From Chitinophaga dinghuensis (GTDB lineage: Bacteria; Bacteroidota; Bacteroidia; Chitinophagales; Chitinophagaceae): 64,000 nt of DNA. The translations under genes were made by a program, and so were the position numbers. Below are positions 24,659 to 33,760 of the stretch, in pieces. The stretch spans positions 372,001 through 436,000 of the forward strand of contig NZ_QLMA01000006.1 of assembly GCF_003259435.1 (NCBI RefSeq), in the 5' to 3' direction. A model generated the notes under the pieces. It was given only the letters and a program-made list of their open reading frames with translations, had not been told where the DNA came from and searched no databases. Within the stretch, counting starts at the first letter, position 1; the number at the start of each line of letters is the position of its first letter.

Positions 24659-25896
24659 AACGAATCATAATAATACTGCTGTTTCCATTTGCCGCTATGG
24701 CCCAGGAAAAGACCTGGACCATGCAGCAGGCCGTGGATATGGCATTGGAACATAATAAAGGATTGAAATCCGCTGACGCTAAAGTGAACTATTTCCGCCA
24801 GATGGTACCAGTCAGCGGGGAAATAGGGAAAACGGAAGTTGCGTTGCAATATGGCCAGTATAACAGCTATGTGAAGAATGATAATAATATCAGTATCACC
24901 CAATCCATTCCTTTCCCCACCACTTTTGCCGCAAAAAAGAAACTGGGCGAATCCATGGTAGAGGAAGCAAAATTTCTGAAAGTAGCAACCCGCAATGATT
25001 TGGTGTACCAGGTAAAAGAATCCTGGCTGCAGCTATTGTTCCTGAAGGAGCAACGACAGCTATTACTGCAACAGGACAGTCTTTTCGGTTCATTTGCAAA
25101 AAGCGCCGATCTCCGCTATCGTACGGGCGAAACCAGAATGCTGGAGAAAACGGCGGCGGATGCGCGTAAACAGGAAGTCATGAACCTGCTGCGTCAGAAC
25201 CAGGCAGACAACAGGATATATACCTCCCGTTTGAAAGCCTTGCTGGGAGTGGCCGACAGCACCCTGCTCCCAGAAGCAAAGGAAGGAGGATTGTCTGACG
25301 TCTCTTTACAACTTTATACAGATACAGCTGCTGTTTCGGCACATCCATATCTCCGCTACCTGCAACAACAGGTCATTACAGCAGAAAAGCAACAACAGGT
25401 ATATTCGGCAGCGATACTCCCAGATATCACTGTGGGCTACTTTAATCAGTCGCTCATCGGAACGCCGGTGAATGCCAGCGGCGCCCCGTTAGCTACTGGC
25501 AGCAATCGTTTTCAGGGATTCCAGGTGGGATTGGCATTGCCGCTTTGGGCCAGGCCGCTGAAAGCAAAAGTAAAAGCAGAAAAGCAACAACAGGAAGTCG
25601 CGAATCTGAATTTCGAGAATGGAGCTATTCAGCTGAAAAGTCAGTTCATGCAGGCTTTGCAACAATATGCAAAGCAAATGGACAACCTTGAATATTATCA
25701 TAATACCGCACTTCCAAACGCAGCACTGATTCTGAAACAATCTCAACTGGCCTACAATGCCGGCGAGATTGGATATGCAGAACATTTTCTGAACCTGGAG
25801 CAAGTGCTGGGCATTCGGCAGGGATATCTGAAATCCTTGCTGGATAATAAACTAGCCGCTTGCTATATCATGTATCTCTCCGGAAACCAACAGTAA
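24655..25896 (+). CDS. TolC/CzcC-family outer membrane efflux protein
   Basis: The 413-residue protein has a short signal peptide (MKRIIIILLFPFAAMAQ). It continues with the two internally similar long-helix regions of outer-membrane efflux proteins, for example WTMQQAVDMALEHNKGLKS near the start and QLAYNAGEIGYAEHFLNLEQ near the end. It forms the exit duct of the metal-efflux system. Its ATG overlaps the czcA stop. It is somewhat shorter than typical TolC, as is common for the CzcC branch. Confidence 0.9.
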   Translation: MKRIIIILLFPFAAMAQEKTWTMQQAVDMALEHNKGLKSADAKVNYFRQMVPVSGEIGKTEVALQYGQYNSYVKNDNNISITQSIPFPTTFAAKKKLGESMVEEAKFLKVATRNDLVYQVKESWLQLLFLKEQRQLLLQQDSLFGSFAKSADLRYRTGETRMLEKTAADARKQEVMNLLRQNQADNRIYTSRLKALLGVADSTLLPEAKEGGLSDVSLQLYTDTAAVSAHPYLRYLQQQVITAEKQQQVYSAAILPDITVGYFNQSLIGTPVNASGAPLATGSNRFQGFQVGLALPLWARPLKAKVKAEKQQQEVANLNFENGAIQLKSQFMQALQQYAKQMDNLEYYHNTALPNAALILKQSQLAYNAGEIGYAEHFLNLEQVLGIRQGYLKSLLDNKLAACYIMYLSGNQQ

Positions 25897-25907
25897 AAAA
25901 TGAAATT

Positions 25908-27077
25908 ATGAAACTGAATAAATATATATACCTCCCCGTTAGTCTGTTCGCTACGCTTATGATGTTGTCTTGCGGCAGCAAAAAAGAAACTGCTGGCGAA
26001 TCTCATGCGGATCATGATGAATCGCCGGATCAGGTAGAAGTTTCGTCTACGCAGTATCGTACAGCCGGGATTACCCTGGGAAGCCCTGAATGGAAAGAAA
26101 TCAGCAGTGCGATCAAAGTGAACGGCTTGCTGGATGTGCCACCGCAGCAGCAGGTCAGCGTGTCGGTGCCCATGGGAGGATTTATCCGTCAAACCACGCT
26201 CCTGCAAGGGATGCCGGTGAAGAAAGGACAAGTGATCGCCGTTTTGGAAAATCTTGATTATATTCAGTTACAGCAAGATTACCTGGAAGCTAAAAGTCAA
26301 CTTGAATACGCTACCGCTGAATATCAGCGTCAGCAGGAACTGGCGAAAGAAAATGTAAATGCGCTGAAAACTTTGCAACAAACGAAAGCCGCGTGGCAGT
26401 CGCTCACCGTGAAGGAAAAAGCGTTGAAGGAAAAACTGGCCGTACTCAATATAAATATGAATGCGCTGGCAAAAAATGAGATCCAGCGAACCATCAACAT
26501 TTATGCGCCTATCAGCGGATATGTGACACAGGTGAATGTGAATCTGGGCCAGTCGGTGACGCCAGCGGATGTATTGTTCCGCATTGTGAATACAGAGCAT
26601 TTGCATGCAGAGCTGACGGTGTTTGAAAAAGATGTACCGCGACTTAAAATTGGACAACTGGTGAACTTTACGCTGGCGAATGAAAGCAAACCAAGAAAAG
26701 CCACCGTGCACCTGATTGGCCGCGAGATCAGTAACGACCGTACTATCCGCGTTCACTGTCATCTGAACGAAGAGGATACCCAATTGCTGCCAGGAACATA
26801 TCTCCAGGCAACAATTGAAACAGGAGCCGCTAAGGTGAAGGCATTACCTGAAACTGCCGTAGTGAACTTTGAGAATAAAAACTATGTTTTTGCTAAGACA
26901 CAGGTGCAGGACAGTATTATCGCCTTTAAAATGATAGAAGTGCAGAAAGGTAATACAGAGGCAGGATATACAGAAGTAGGATTCCCTGCAGGCGCTCCGG
27001 AGAAGGATTTGGTGGTTCGCGGCGCATACGATCTGCTGGCAAAGATGAAGAACAGCGGCGAACATGAAGGTCATTAA
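25908..27077 (+). CDS. Efflux periplasmic adaptor lipoprotein (CzcB/CusB-like)
   Basis: This is the 389-residue membrane-fusion subunit. A lipoprotein signal ends in LMMLSC, placing it on a lipid anchor. A short His/Asp/Glu stretch follows (HADHDESPD). The barrel-sandwich hybrid begins at VSVPMGGFIRQTTLLQGMPV and resumes at IYAPISGYVTQVNVNLGQSV after a coiled-coil hairpin of about 90 residues. The C-terminus ends in GEHEGH, again His-rich. The ATG at 25908 fits the lipoprotein signal; the frame extends upstream over the end of the czcC-like gene without signal character. It bridges pump and duct. Confidence 0.93.
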   Translation: MKLNKYIYLPVSLFATLMMLSCGSKKETAGESHADHDESPDQVEVSSTQYRTAGITLGSPEWKEISSAIKVNGLLDVPPQQQVSVSVPMGGFIRQTTLLQGMPVKKGQVIAVLENLDYIQLQQDYLEAKSQLEYATAEYQRQQELAKENVNALKTLQQTKAAWQSLTVKEKALKEKLAVLNINMNALAKNEIQRTINIYAPISGYVTQVNVNLGQSVTPADVLFRIVNTEHLHAELTVFEKDVPRLKIGQLVNFTLANESKPRKATVHLIGREISNDRTIRVHCHLNEEDTQLLPGTYLQATIETGAAKVKALPETAVVNFENKNYVFAKTQVQDSIIAFKMIEVQKGNTEAGYTEVGFPAGAPEKDLVVRGAYDLLAKMKNSGEHEGH

Positions 27078-27110
27078 ATAAATTTATAAGGCAGTATTAA
27101 ACGATTGCAT

Positions 27111-29078
27111 ATGTCAAACGATTGTTGTTCTACAGAAGGTAAGACTACTACAAAGCAAGCGACGCATGATCATGCACATGATCATGAAAGTCATTCTCAT
27201 GGCGATTCCGATGCGATTTGGTGGAAGACGCCCGCATTTATTGCCTGTCTGGTGAGTCTGGCCTTTTTGCTCACAGGTATTGTGCTGGATAGTATCTGGG
27301 AGGAGTTTACTGGTTATTTCCGGCTGGGATTCTATCTGGTAGCCTATTTGCCAGTAGCATTACCTGTTATTACCAATGCCTGGCGTACTTTAATTAAGGG
27401 GGATGTTTTCAGTGAGTTTCTGTTGATGACTATTGCAACGGTGGGCGCTTTCTATATCGGCGAGTATCCGGAAGGGGTAGCAGTAATGTTGTTCTATGCC
27501 ATCGGAGAAGTATTCCAGGATGCCGCTGTGAGTCGGGCCAAGTCAAACATCAAAGGATTGCTGGATCAGCGTCCGGACGAGGTAAGTATCATGAAAAATG
27601 GTGTGCTGGAGCGTCAGCAGGCAGCTGAGGTGATGCCGGGCGCTATTATTCAGCTGAAGCCGGGAGAGAAACTAGCCCTGGATGGAAAGTTGGTGTCCGA
27701 CAAGGGATCGTTTAATACTGCCGCATTAACAGGTGAAAGTAAGCCTGATACAATGGTAAAGGGAGACGCGGTGCTGGCAGGAATGATTAATCTGAACAGA
27801 GTCGTGGATGTGGAGGTAACTACGCCATATGCGGATAGTAAATTGTCACGTATTCTGGAACTGGTACAGGATGCCACTGCACAGAAAGCGCCTACAGAAT
27901 TGTTCATTCGTAAGTTTGCCCGTATCTATACGCCAGCCATGGTATTCCTGGCGGTGGCCATTTGTTTGGTGCCTTATTTCTTTGTGGAGCATTATAACTT
28001 TAATGAATGGTTATACAGAGCCTTGATATTCCTGGTTATTTCCTGTCCTTGCGCACTGGTTATTTCCATACCGCTGGGTTATTTTGGAGGTATTGGGGCC
28101 GCCAGTAGAAATGGTATTCTGTTTAAGGGAAGCAATTACCTGGATGTGATGGCCAGTGTTAAGAACGTAGTGATGGACAAGACGGGAACGCTTACCCGTG
28201 GCGTATTTGCTGTGCAAGAGGTTATACTGCAAAATGGATTTAATGCCGAAGAATTGCTGCCGATGGTAAATGCGCTGGAAGGAAAATCTACCCATCCTGT
28301 AGCTACGGCTATCCGGGAATACCTCGGCGAAAAGGCATTACCTCTGGAAGTGACAGACGCAGAAGAGATTGCAGGTCATGGCTTACGTGGAAGGGTACAG
28401 GGGAAAGACTTGCTGGTAGGTAATTTCCGGTTACTGGAAAAGTTCAGCATTCCTTTTGATACAGCCGCTGCGGATATTCCACTCACAGTAGTTGCTATAG
28501 CGGTAGATGGCCGCTATGCCGGACTGATTACCATTGCAGATGAAATTAAAGAAGATGCAAAGGCCGCTGTGAGTGCGCTCTCCGCTATGCAGATCAATAC
28601 GGTGATGCTATCGGGAGATAAAAGCAGCGTCGTGAAATATGTAGCAGAAAAGTTGGGATTGAAGGAAGCTTATGGGGATTTGCTGCCGGAAGATAAAGTC
28701 AATAAGGTGAAAACCATTAAGGCGGAGAAGGGCAGTGTTGCTTTTGTTGGAGATGGCGTAAATGATGCGCCGGTGATAGCCCTCAGTGATGCGGGGATTG
28801 CGATGGGCGGCCTGGGAAGTGATGCTGCTATTGAAACAGCAGATATCGTTATTCAGAACGACCAGCCATCTCGTATACCCATGGCCGTGAGGATCGGGAA
28901 GGCAACGAAGCAGATCGTTTGGCAGAATATTACCCTCGCATTTGTGGTGAAAGGGATTGTACTGTTACTGGGCGCTGGAGGGCTGGCTACCATGTGGGAA
29001 GCTGTTTTCGCCGATGTAGGAGTGGCATTGATTGCTATTTTGAATGCCGTACGTATTCAACGTAAGAAGTTCGAGTAG
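27111..29078 (+). CDS. P1B-type heavy-metal ATPase (ZntA/CadA-like)
   Basis: This 655-residue ATPase exports metal ions from the cytoplasm. Motifs are TGES (207-210), CPC in the sixth helix (312-314), DKTGT with Asp356, the HP pair (395-396) and GDGVNDAP (547-554). Lys614 and Asp635 in the last two helices match the Zn/Cd/Pb subgroup. There is no N-terminal HMA domain; instead a short tail has two adjacent Cys (NDCCST) and a His/Asp-rich stretch (residues 19-31). It follows the adaptor gene by 33 nt and completes an operon moving metal across both membranes. A long hairpin follows. Confidence 0.95.
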   Translation: MSNDCCSTEGKTTTKQATHDHAHDHESHSHGDSDAIWWKTPAFIACLVSLAFLLTGIVLDSIWEEFTGYFRLGFYLVAYLPVALPVITNAWRTLIKGDVFSEFLLMTIATVGAFYIGEYPEGVAVMLFYAIGEVFQDAAVSRAKSNIKGLLDQRPDEVSIMKNGVLERQQAAEVMPGAIIQLKPGEKLALDGKLVSDKGSFNTAALTGESKPDTMVKGDAVLAGMINLNRVVDVEVTTPYADSKLSRILELVQDATAQKAPTELFIRKFARIYTPAMVFLAVAICLVPYFFVEHYNFNEWLYRALIFLVISCPCALVISIPLGYFGGIGAASRNGILFKGSNYLDVMASVKNVVMDKTGTLTRGVFAVQEVILQNGFNAEELLPMVNALEGKSTHPVATAIREYLGEKALPLEVTDAEEIAGHGLRGRVQGKDLLVGNFRLLEKFSIPFDTAAADIPLTVVAIAVDGRYAGLITIADEIKEDAKAAVSALSAMQINTVMLSGDKSSVVKYVAEKLGLKEAYGDLLPEDKVNKVKTIKAEKGSVAFVGDGVNDAPVIALSDAGIAMGGLGSDAAIETADIVIQNDQPSRIPMAVRIGKATKQIVWQNITLAFVVKGIVLLLGAGGLATMWEAVFADVGVALIAILNAVRIQRKKFE

Positions 29079-29104
29079 TTAAGTCAACACGCAAATGCGC
29101 AAAG

Positions 29105-29158
29105 AAGGCGCAAAGACGTAAGGGAACCGGATTGTCTTCCCTGCCGTCTTTGCGCCTT
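29105..29158. terminator. Long hairpin terminator of the metal-efflux operon, made of GCGCAAAG-family repeat
   Basis: AAGGCGCAAAGACG (29105-29118) pairs with CGTCTTTGCGCCTT (29145-29158), and AGGGAA pairs with TTCCCT inside it. The arms are the same repeat family as the arrays at 11833-12063 and 13110-13456 and the hairpin at 30882-30921. It follows the P-type ATPase stop by 26 nt. Confidence 0.75.
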
Positions 29159-29214
29159 TGTGTTTCATTTCTCAGCCCCATTGCGAGAAAAATTAATCAG
29201 GTTGTTATTTTTTA

Positions 29215-29222
29215 TATATTTG
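29215..29222 (+). promoter_or_regulatory. Putative -7 box for the unknown exported protein gene
   Basis: TATATTTG is a full match to TAnnTTTG and lies 21 nt before the ATG at 29244. It supports that start over an upstream in-frame extension. No clear -33 TTG. Confidence 0.45.
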
Positions 29223-29243
29223 AAAATAATAATCTATAAGAAG

Positions 29244-30866
29244 ATGAAATATATCAGCAGCTTGCTGGCCCTAATCCTATGTTATACTTTGGCCGTTAAT
29301 GGTCAGAATCCTACAGTAGCATTGAGCAATGAGTTTGAACAGCCGGGGGATGGCTGGGATAAACTGCTACAACTGAAGAATGGGAATACCTGTTATCTGC
29401 ACTTTTCACGAACGACGGGTTTGGAGGTAAGGATGTATGACCGCAAGCGGGTGCAGACGAGCATGGACACCGTACATTCCCAATTATGGAACAGTAGTGA
29501 TTTGGAGAATACAGAAATTGACGCCATCTATCAGATCAACGGGCAGCCGGTGATATTTCTCCAGCAACTGGTAAAGGATATTCCGGAAGTGTTTCGGTTG
29601 GTACTGGATGAAAACACCGGGAAGTTATTGAAGGAAGATAAACTGGGAGAGCTGCCTTCTGTACGAAACAGAACCATGTTTGCCCAGAATAATGAAGCCT
29701 CTCATGATTGCTATGTTGAAAAGGATCAGCGTAGTGATTATTATGCAGTGGCACTTTTTTCCGGAACGGAGATCCAGCCCGGAGAAAATGAGCAGCGCCG
29801 GATTTTTGTATATCATTTCTCACCGGAACATCAGTTGATCAACACGGGTTATTTCTATATGCAGGATGCTACTTTCAGCTACTTCAGCTATATCCATATG
29901 GCGGTAGATGGGGAGCGTAAAGTCTACATGGCTACCACGGGATTCAATGGTAAGCGGAAAAGTGGGAATGCACAGTCAAAGGTGGTTTTCAGTATGCTCT
30001 GCCGCGATTCCACTGCATTCGCACATAATGTTATCCCATATTCTTTTAACTATAACCAGGTAAGTGGCTTGGTAAAAGTAGTGCCGGCATTTAAGGAGAT
30101 ACGCTTGCTATTGCATGTGCCTTCAGAGCGGGGAAGCAGTAACAGTGGCACATTGATGAATATTTTTACGGAAGACGGAAAACTCCGTAAACATCCTGTC
30201 CTTAGTTATCCGGAGCTTAGTCGGAATGTGGAAATGAACCTGAACTACAAAGACAATTACAATGGGATTCCTCAGAACTGGATCATGAATAATGATGGCA
30301 GCAGTACTCTCATGTTGGAGAATCTGAGTTACTTCAAACAAGGTAACAATCAAATCATGAACCTGCATACCAATATGGGCGATGCGGGCGTTGCGGAGCT
30401 GGATACGCTTGGGAAGGAAGACGCTACCTGGTCTCTGGGTAAATACCAGGTGATTACCGGCACCTGCCAGCCTTTTTTCCAACATCGGAGAAGTAAAAGT
30501 GAGTGGAGTTTCCGGAATAAGATTGCGGCTTTGAATCTGAGTACTTATGTGTCGTACGACTTCGTCAACTTCCCTGATCTTACCTTTGTGCTTTTTAATG
30601 ATTATCTCCAGTATCTGGATACAGGTGGGGGCGACAAAACGAAGAAGCCGCTGAAGTTTGCAGACGACGCCAACTTTGTTTGTTATCGTTATTACAATAA
30701 AAAGATTGAAAGAATGTATCTGTTTGGTCAGCCAGAGGTTTCCAAGCGCTATGCCTGTATGCTGGGTGCATCGGATTATAATGAAAGATCCCGTGTATAC
30801 GCCACCGTTATGCTATCCAGGATAGGTACTAATAAGAAGGCAGCCATTGCCTGGATACAGTTCTAA
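29244..30866 (+). CDS. Exported protein of unknown function
   Basis: The 540-residue product has a signal peptide (MKYISSLLALILCYTLAVNG) and no other membrane segment. The sequence is rich in beta-type stretches alternating with turns (for example KLLQLKNGNTCYLHFSRTTG and GQPVIFLQQLVKDIPEVFRL), as expected for a beta-propeller-like or multi-strand secreted protein, but I recognise no family. It stands alone, with a -7 box 21 nt upstream. On both sides there is a hairpin made of the same GCGCAAAG repeat family (29105-29158 and 30882-30921). Confidence 0.7.
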   Translation: MKYISSLLALILCYTLAVNGQNPTVALSNEFEQPGDGWDKLLQLKNGNTCYLHFSRTTGLEVRMYDRKRVQTSMDTVHSQLWNSSDLENTEIDAIYQINGQPVIFLQQLVKDIPEVFRLVLDENTGKLLKEDKLGELPSVRNRTMFAQNNEASHDCYVEKDQRSDYYAVALFSGTEIQPGENEQRRIFVYHFSPEHQLINTGYFYMQDATFSYFSYIHMAVDGERKVYMATTGFNGKRKSGNAQSKVVFSMLCRDSTAFAHNVIPYSFNYNQVSGLVKVVPAFKEIRLLLHVPSERGSSNSGTLMNIFTEDGKLRKHPVLSYPELSRNVEMNLNYKDNYNGIPQNWIMNNDGSSTLMLENLSYFKQGNNQIMNLHTNMGDAGVAELDTLGKEDATWSLGKYQVITGTCQPFFQHRRSKSEWSFRNKIAALNLSTYVSYDFVNFPDLTFVLFNDYLQYLDTGGGDKTKKPLKFADDANFVCYRYYNKKIERMYLFGQPEVSKRYACMLGASDYNERSRVYATVMLSRIGTNKKAAIAWIQF

Positions 30867-30881
30867 GCTATTTTTCGCAGT

Positions 30882-30921
30882 GGCGCAAAGAATCCTATAA
30901 CATTATACGATTCTTTGCGCC
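30882..30921. terminator. Bidirectional hairpin of GCGCAAAG-family repeat
   Basis: GGCGCAAAGAATC (30882-30894) pairs perfectly over 13 bp with GATTCTTTGCGCC (30909-30921) around a 14-nt loop. It sits between convergent genes and can end both the unknown exported gene and the endonuclease V operon. Confidence 0.75.
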
Positions 30922-30935
30922 TTCGTATTTTACTA

Positions 30936-31634
30936 CTACATCTCGCTGTAACCTTCCTGTAGTGTACCTACGCGAAACTGGTTGACAATATTGTGTGCCA
31001 GTCTTGTGGGTTCGGGCAGGCGGTATTTAGTGATGCATTTTTCAATGAGTTCCCGGGAATCAGTAATATCCATGCGGTGTCCGGGGGAAACGAATACTGG
31101 TTTCACATTGGTTTTGGTACGTAGTACGCTTCCAATGGGCGCGCCTTGTTTATCGCTTAGAATGGTGTAATTACCTGCTTCATTGGTGGGTTCTTCGTAT
31201 ATCCCATATAGTTTCTTTTTGGCACAACCCAGCGCAGGTTTATCTACCTGTACTCCGAAATGCGCCGCTATCCCCATTCTGCGGGGATGAGCAATGCCAT
31301 GACCATCTACTACGGTTACATCCGGAATAATCTTCAGTTGATCCCAGGCATCCAGCAGGGCTGGCACTTCCCGGAAAGCGAGGTAACCAGGTACATAAGG
31401 GAAATGTACTTCTTTCTTCACGAGACTATAGGCGACTGGCTGTAAATCAGGAAAGGAGAGTATTATGATACCGGCAAAGACGTGCGTGCTGAACGGATCA
31501 AAGGAAATATCCGTACCTGCTATGTATTGAATAGGACCTTTATATGGTGCTATGATCACCTCTTCCTTCAGTTCTTTTTGAAGAACAGTGGCTTCCTGCA
31601 CGCTGAGTGAATTGTAATCTATCTTTCTGAACAC
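30936..31634 (-). CDS. nfi: Endonuclease V (deoxyinosine 3'-endonuclease)
   Basis: Endonuclease V nicks DNA one base beyond a deaminated adenine (inosine) to start repair. The 232-residue protein keeps the full set of key residues at positions almost identical to the Thermotoga enzyme: Asp42 in AGTDISF, Tyr80 of the wedge in FPYVPGYLAFREVP, Glu89, Asp110 in DGHGIAHPRRMG, His116 and Lys139. It lies 15 nt downstream of the DUF763 gene, itself 1 nt downstream of mgtC, so the three form one operon. A strong hairpin follows. Confidence 0.95.
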   Translation of the reverse strand: MFRKIDYNSLSVQEATVLQKELKEEVIIAPYKGPIQYIAGTDISFDPFSTHVFAGIIILSFPDLQPVAYSLVKKEVHFPYVPGYLAFREVPALLDAWDQLKIIPDVTVVDGHGIAHPRRMGIAAHFGVQVDKPALGCAKKKLYGIYEEPTNEAGNYTILSDKQGAPIGSVLRTKTNVKPVFVSPGHRMDITDSRELIEKCITKYRLPEPTRLAHNIVNQFRVGTLQEGYSEM

Positions 31635-31649
31635 TGGAATGTATTAAGA

Positions 31650-32849
31650 TTAAAACAGGGAAAGCTGGTCTCCTGCAGCGGGGGCTGCGGCTTTCCCGAA
31701 AACGGTTCTGCCTCCGTGACGCCAGGAGTTTTGTCTTTCTTCTGCAATCAATTTATCAAAATTGGTATTGGGAACAAAATTCTTTTCAATTTCCGCGGAC
31801 ATGACAGACAGTTTATTGATAGCGTCTTTTTTGTCGGAGGCGCCTATTTTCGCTTTGTAGAGGGCATCCTTCAATGTCGAAATTGTTTCGTCATAAATTT
31901 TCAATGGCACTGGAAACGGATGTCCGTCTTTACCGCCGTGTGCAAATGAAAATCGCGCGGGGTCTTCAAAGCGGGAGGGAGTGCCATGAATGACTTCGCT
32001 CACCAGGGTGAGTGACTGTAACGTTCGCGGACCTACGCCTTCCAGCATCAGCAGAGCCTCGAAGTCCTGCGGACGCGTATCGTATGCTAATGCGAGCACG
32101 CTGCCGAGGCGTTTCAGGTTTACATTTTCCGCCCTTACTTCATGATGGGAGGGCATGATCAGGTTACGTATTTCCGGTAACAGGTGTGCAGGTTTTTCCT
32201 GCAGTAAAGTCATGATACCTTGTTTGGTTATATCAGCCTGCTTATCCGTCAGATTCAGAATCTGGCCCTGATTTTTGCCATAGATAAAAGCATGCGGGGC
32301 GGAGGTAAAAGACTGAAAGGCGGAAGAATGCCAATGGTATCTGCGGGCCATACTGCTGGCATCGTTCATGCCTTGTTGCACGACAGCCCATTCTCCGGAG
32401 GCAGAGAGGATAAAGGAGTGCAGGTATAATTGAAAGCCATCCTGAATGGCGGTATTATCGACCTTGGCGGTCATTTTGCTGCTATAAATCAACTGGTCTC
32501 CCGGAAGGCCCGTTTTATCGGCAATGACGCGTAGTTCATTGGGCGTTTCTTTGCTATGCTTTCCTTTTCCGCCGCAGATATATAATCCCAGTTCAGCGGA
32601 GCGAGGATTGATTGCTTTTTTCAGTGCGCCCATTACGCTGGTGGTGATGCCGCTGGAATGCCAGTCCATCCCCAATACGCATCCCAATGCCTGAAACCAG
32701 CAGGGATCGCTCATACGGCGGAGGAATTCGTCCTGACCGTAATCCATAATGATGGCTTCCGTGATAGCGCCGCCCAGAAGGCTCATGCGCCTTGCCAACC
32801 ATTGTGGCACATGCCCGTAATGTAAGGGCAGATCGGCATATGATGGCAT
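31650..32849 (-). CDS. DUF763 protein with HhH-like motif and C-terminal clamp-binding motif
   Basis: A 399-residue DUF763 family protein of unknown function. Conserved family segments include LPLHYGHVPQWLARRM at the N-terminus, DPCWFQALGCVLGMDWHSSG (48-67) and FTSAPHAFIYG. Residues 262-285 contain FEALLMLEGVGPRTLQSL, a helix-hairpin-helix-like DNA-binding segment. The last five residues are QLSLF, matching the consensus QL(S/D)LF by which bacterial proteins bind the DNA polymerase sliding clamp; I checked this against the nucleotide sequence at 31650-31667. Together with the endonuclease V gene 15 nt downstream, this suggests a DNA repair or replication-linked role (inference). ATG 32849 is 1 nt after the mgtC stop; an upstream extension overlaps mgtC. 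Confidence 0.88.
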   Translation of the reverse strand: MPSYADLPLHYGHVPQWLARRMSLLGGAITEAIIMDYGQDEFLRRMSDPCWFQALGCVLGMDWHSSGITTSVMGALKKAINPRSAELGLYICGGKGKHSKETPNELRVIADKTGLPGDQLIYSSKMTAKVDNTAIQDGFQLYLHSFILSASGEWAVVQQGMNDASSMARRYHWHSSAFQSFTSAPHAFIYGKNQGQILNLTDKQADITKQGIMTLLQEKPAHLLPEIRNLIMPSHHEVRAENVNLKRLGSVLALAYDTRPQDFEALLMLEGVGPRTLQSLTLVSEVIHGTPSRFEDPARFSFAHGGKDGHPFPVPLKIYDETISTLKDALYKAKIGASDKKDAINKLSVMSAEIEKNFVPNTNFDKLIAEERQNSWRHGGRTVFGKAAAPAAGDQLSLF

Positions 32850-32850
32850 A

Positions 32851-33516
32851 TTACAAAGGATTGTTTTGCACCTGGTATTGCCAGATGTTGCTGTTCTCCA
32901 ACAAGTAGTTATCCAGTTTTTGCATTCTCTCTTTATGCCCGCGTACTGCATAACCTACTTCTATCATCGTCTCTTTCCTTACTATTAACATGCGTGAATA
33001 TTTCAGTTTCAACTCTTGCAGTTGCTTCTCCAGCTCTACATAGGGGAGTTTATCCTGGTAAAAATAAATAGTATAAAACCGCTTATCGTTTACGATAGCA
33101 ACATATTCTTCCACATATTTCAGGATCACCAGAACAATCATCGCTCCTGTCAGAGCGAATGTGGCCAGCAGATACTGGCTCATTCCGATGGCCATTCCCA
33201 TAGCCGTAGCGATCCAGATACTGGCTGCTGTCGTGATGCCATCGATGGCAAATTCCCCTTTAAAAATAACGCCAGCGCCAATAAAACCAACGCCAGTTAA
33301 GATGTTGGAGGCAACGCGGTCTGGACTTCCCGGATTTCCCAATTCTGCAGAGAGAATGGTGAAAACCGTCGCACTCATACAGATGAGCGTCATGGTACGC
33401 ATTCCTGCTGCCTTGCGTTTGTATTCCCTTTCCAAGCCCATAATAGCGCCCATTATCAAGGATAACAGAACTTTCAGTATTTGGTCTTGACTGATGATTT
33501 CTACAATATGTTTCAT
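32851..33516 (-). CDS. MgtC/SapB family membrane protein
   Basis: The 221-residue protein has four to five membrane helices and then a soluble C-terminal domain of about 75 residues. Family motifs are GLEREYKRKAAGMRTMTLIC, ILTGVGFIGAGVIFK and ITTAASIWIATAMGMAIGM. MgtC proteins help bacteria grow at low magnesium and modulate the ATP synthase or phosphate uptake in some species; the exact role here is unknown. It is the first gene of the operon with DUF763 and endonuclease V, with stop and start 1 nt apart. Confidence 0.93.
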   Translation of the reverse strand: MKHIVEIISQDQILKVLLSLIMGAIMGLEREYKRKAAGMRTMTLICMSATVFTILSAELGNPGSPDRVASNILTGVGFIGAGVIFKGEFAIDGITTAASIWIATAMGMAIGMSQYLLATFALTGAMIVLVILKYVEEYVAIVNDKRFYTIYFYQDKLPYVELEKQLQELKLKYSRMLIVRKETMIEVGYAVRGHKERMQKLDNYLLENSNIWQYQVQNNPL

Positions 33517-33760
33517 GAAACGATGGTCTGTTACAAATTTAGGGGTGAATCTCTTCTAATTTAATTTTATTTTAGCAGACGCAGGATAGGTATTTCGAAT
33601 TCTCTGACTTATTCATATAGTAGCTTTTTATATTTGATTACCACATGTCTCCCTATATCCGCCACTCATAAATATTTTTCCACTTATTAAACTTTTTGTC
33701 CTTCTGTTCGTTATATATGGAACACATTTTGAAACATACTTTATTCATAAAGCCTATTAT

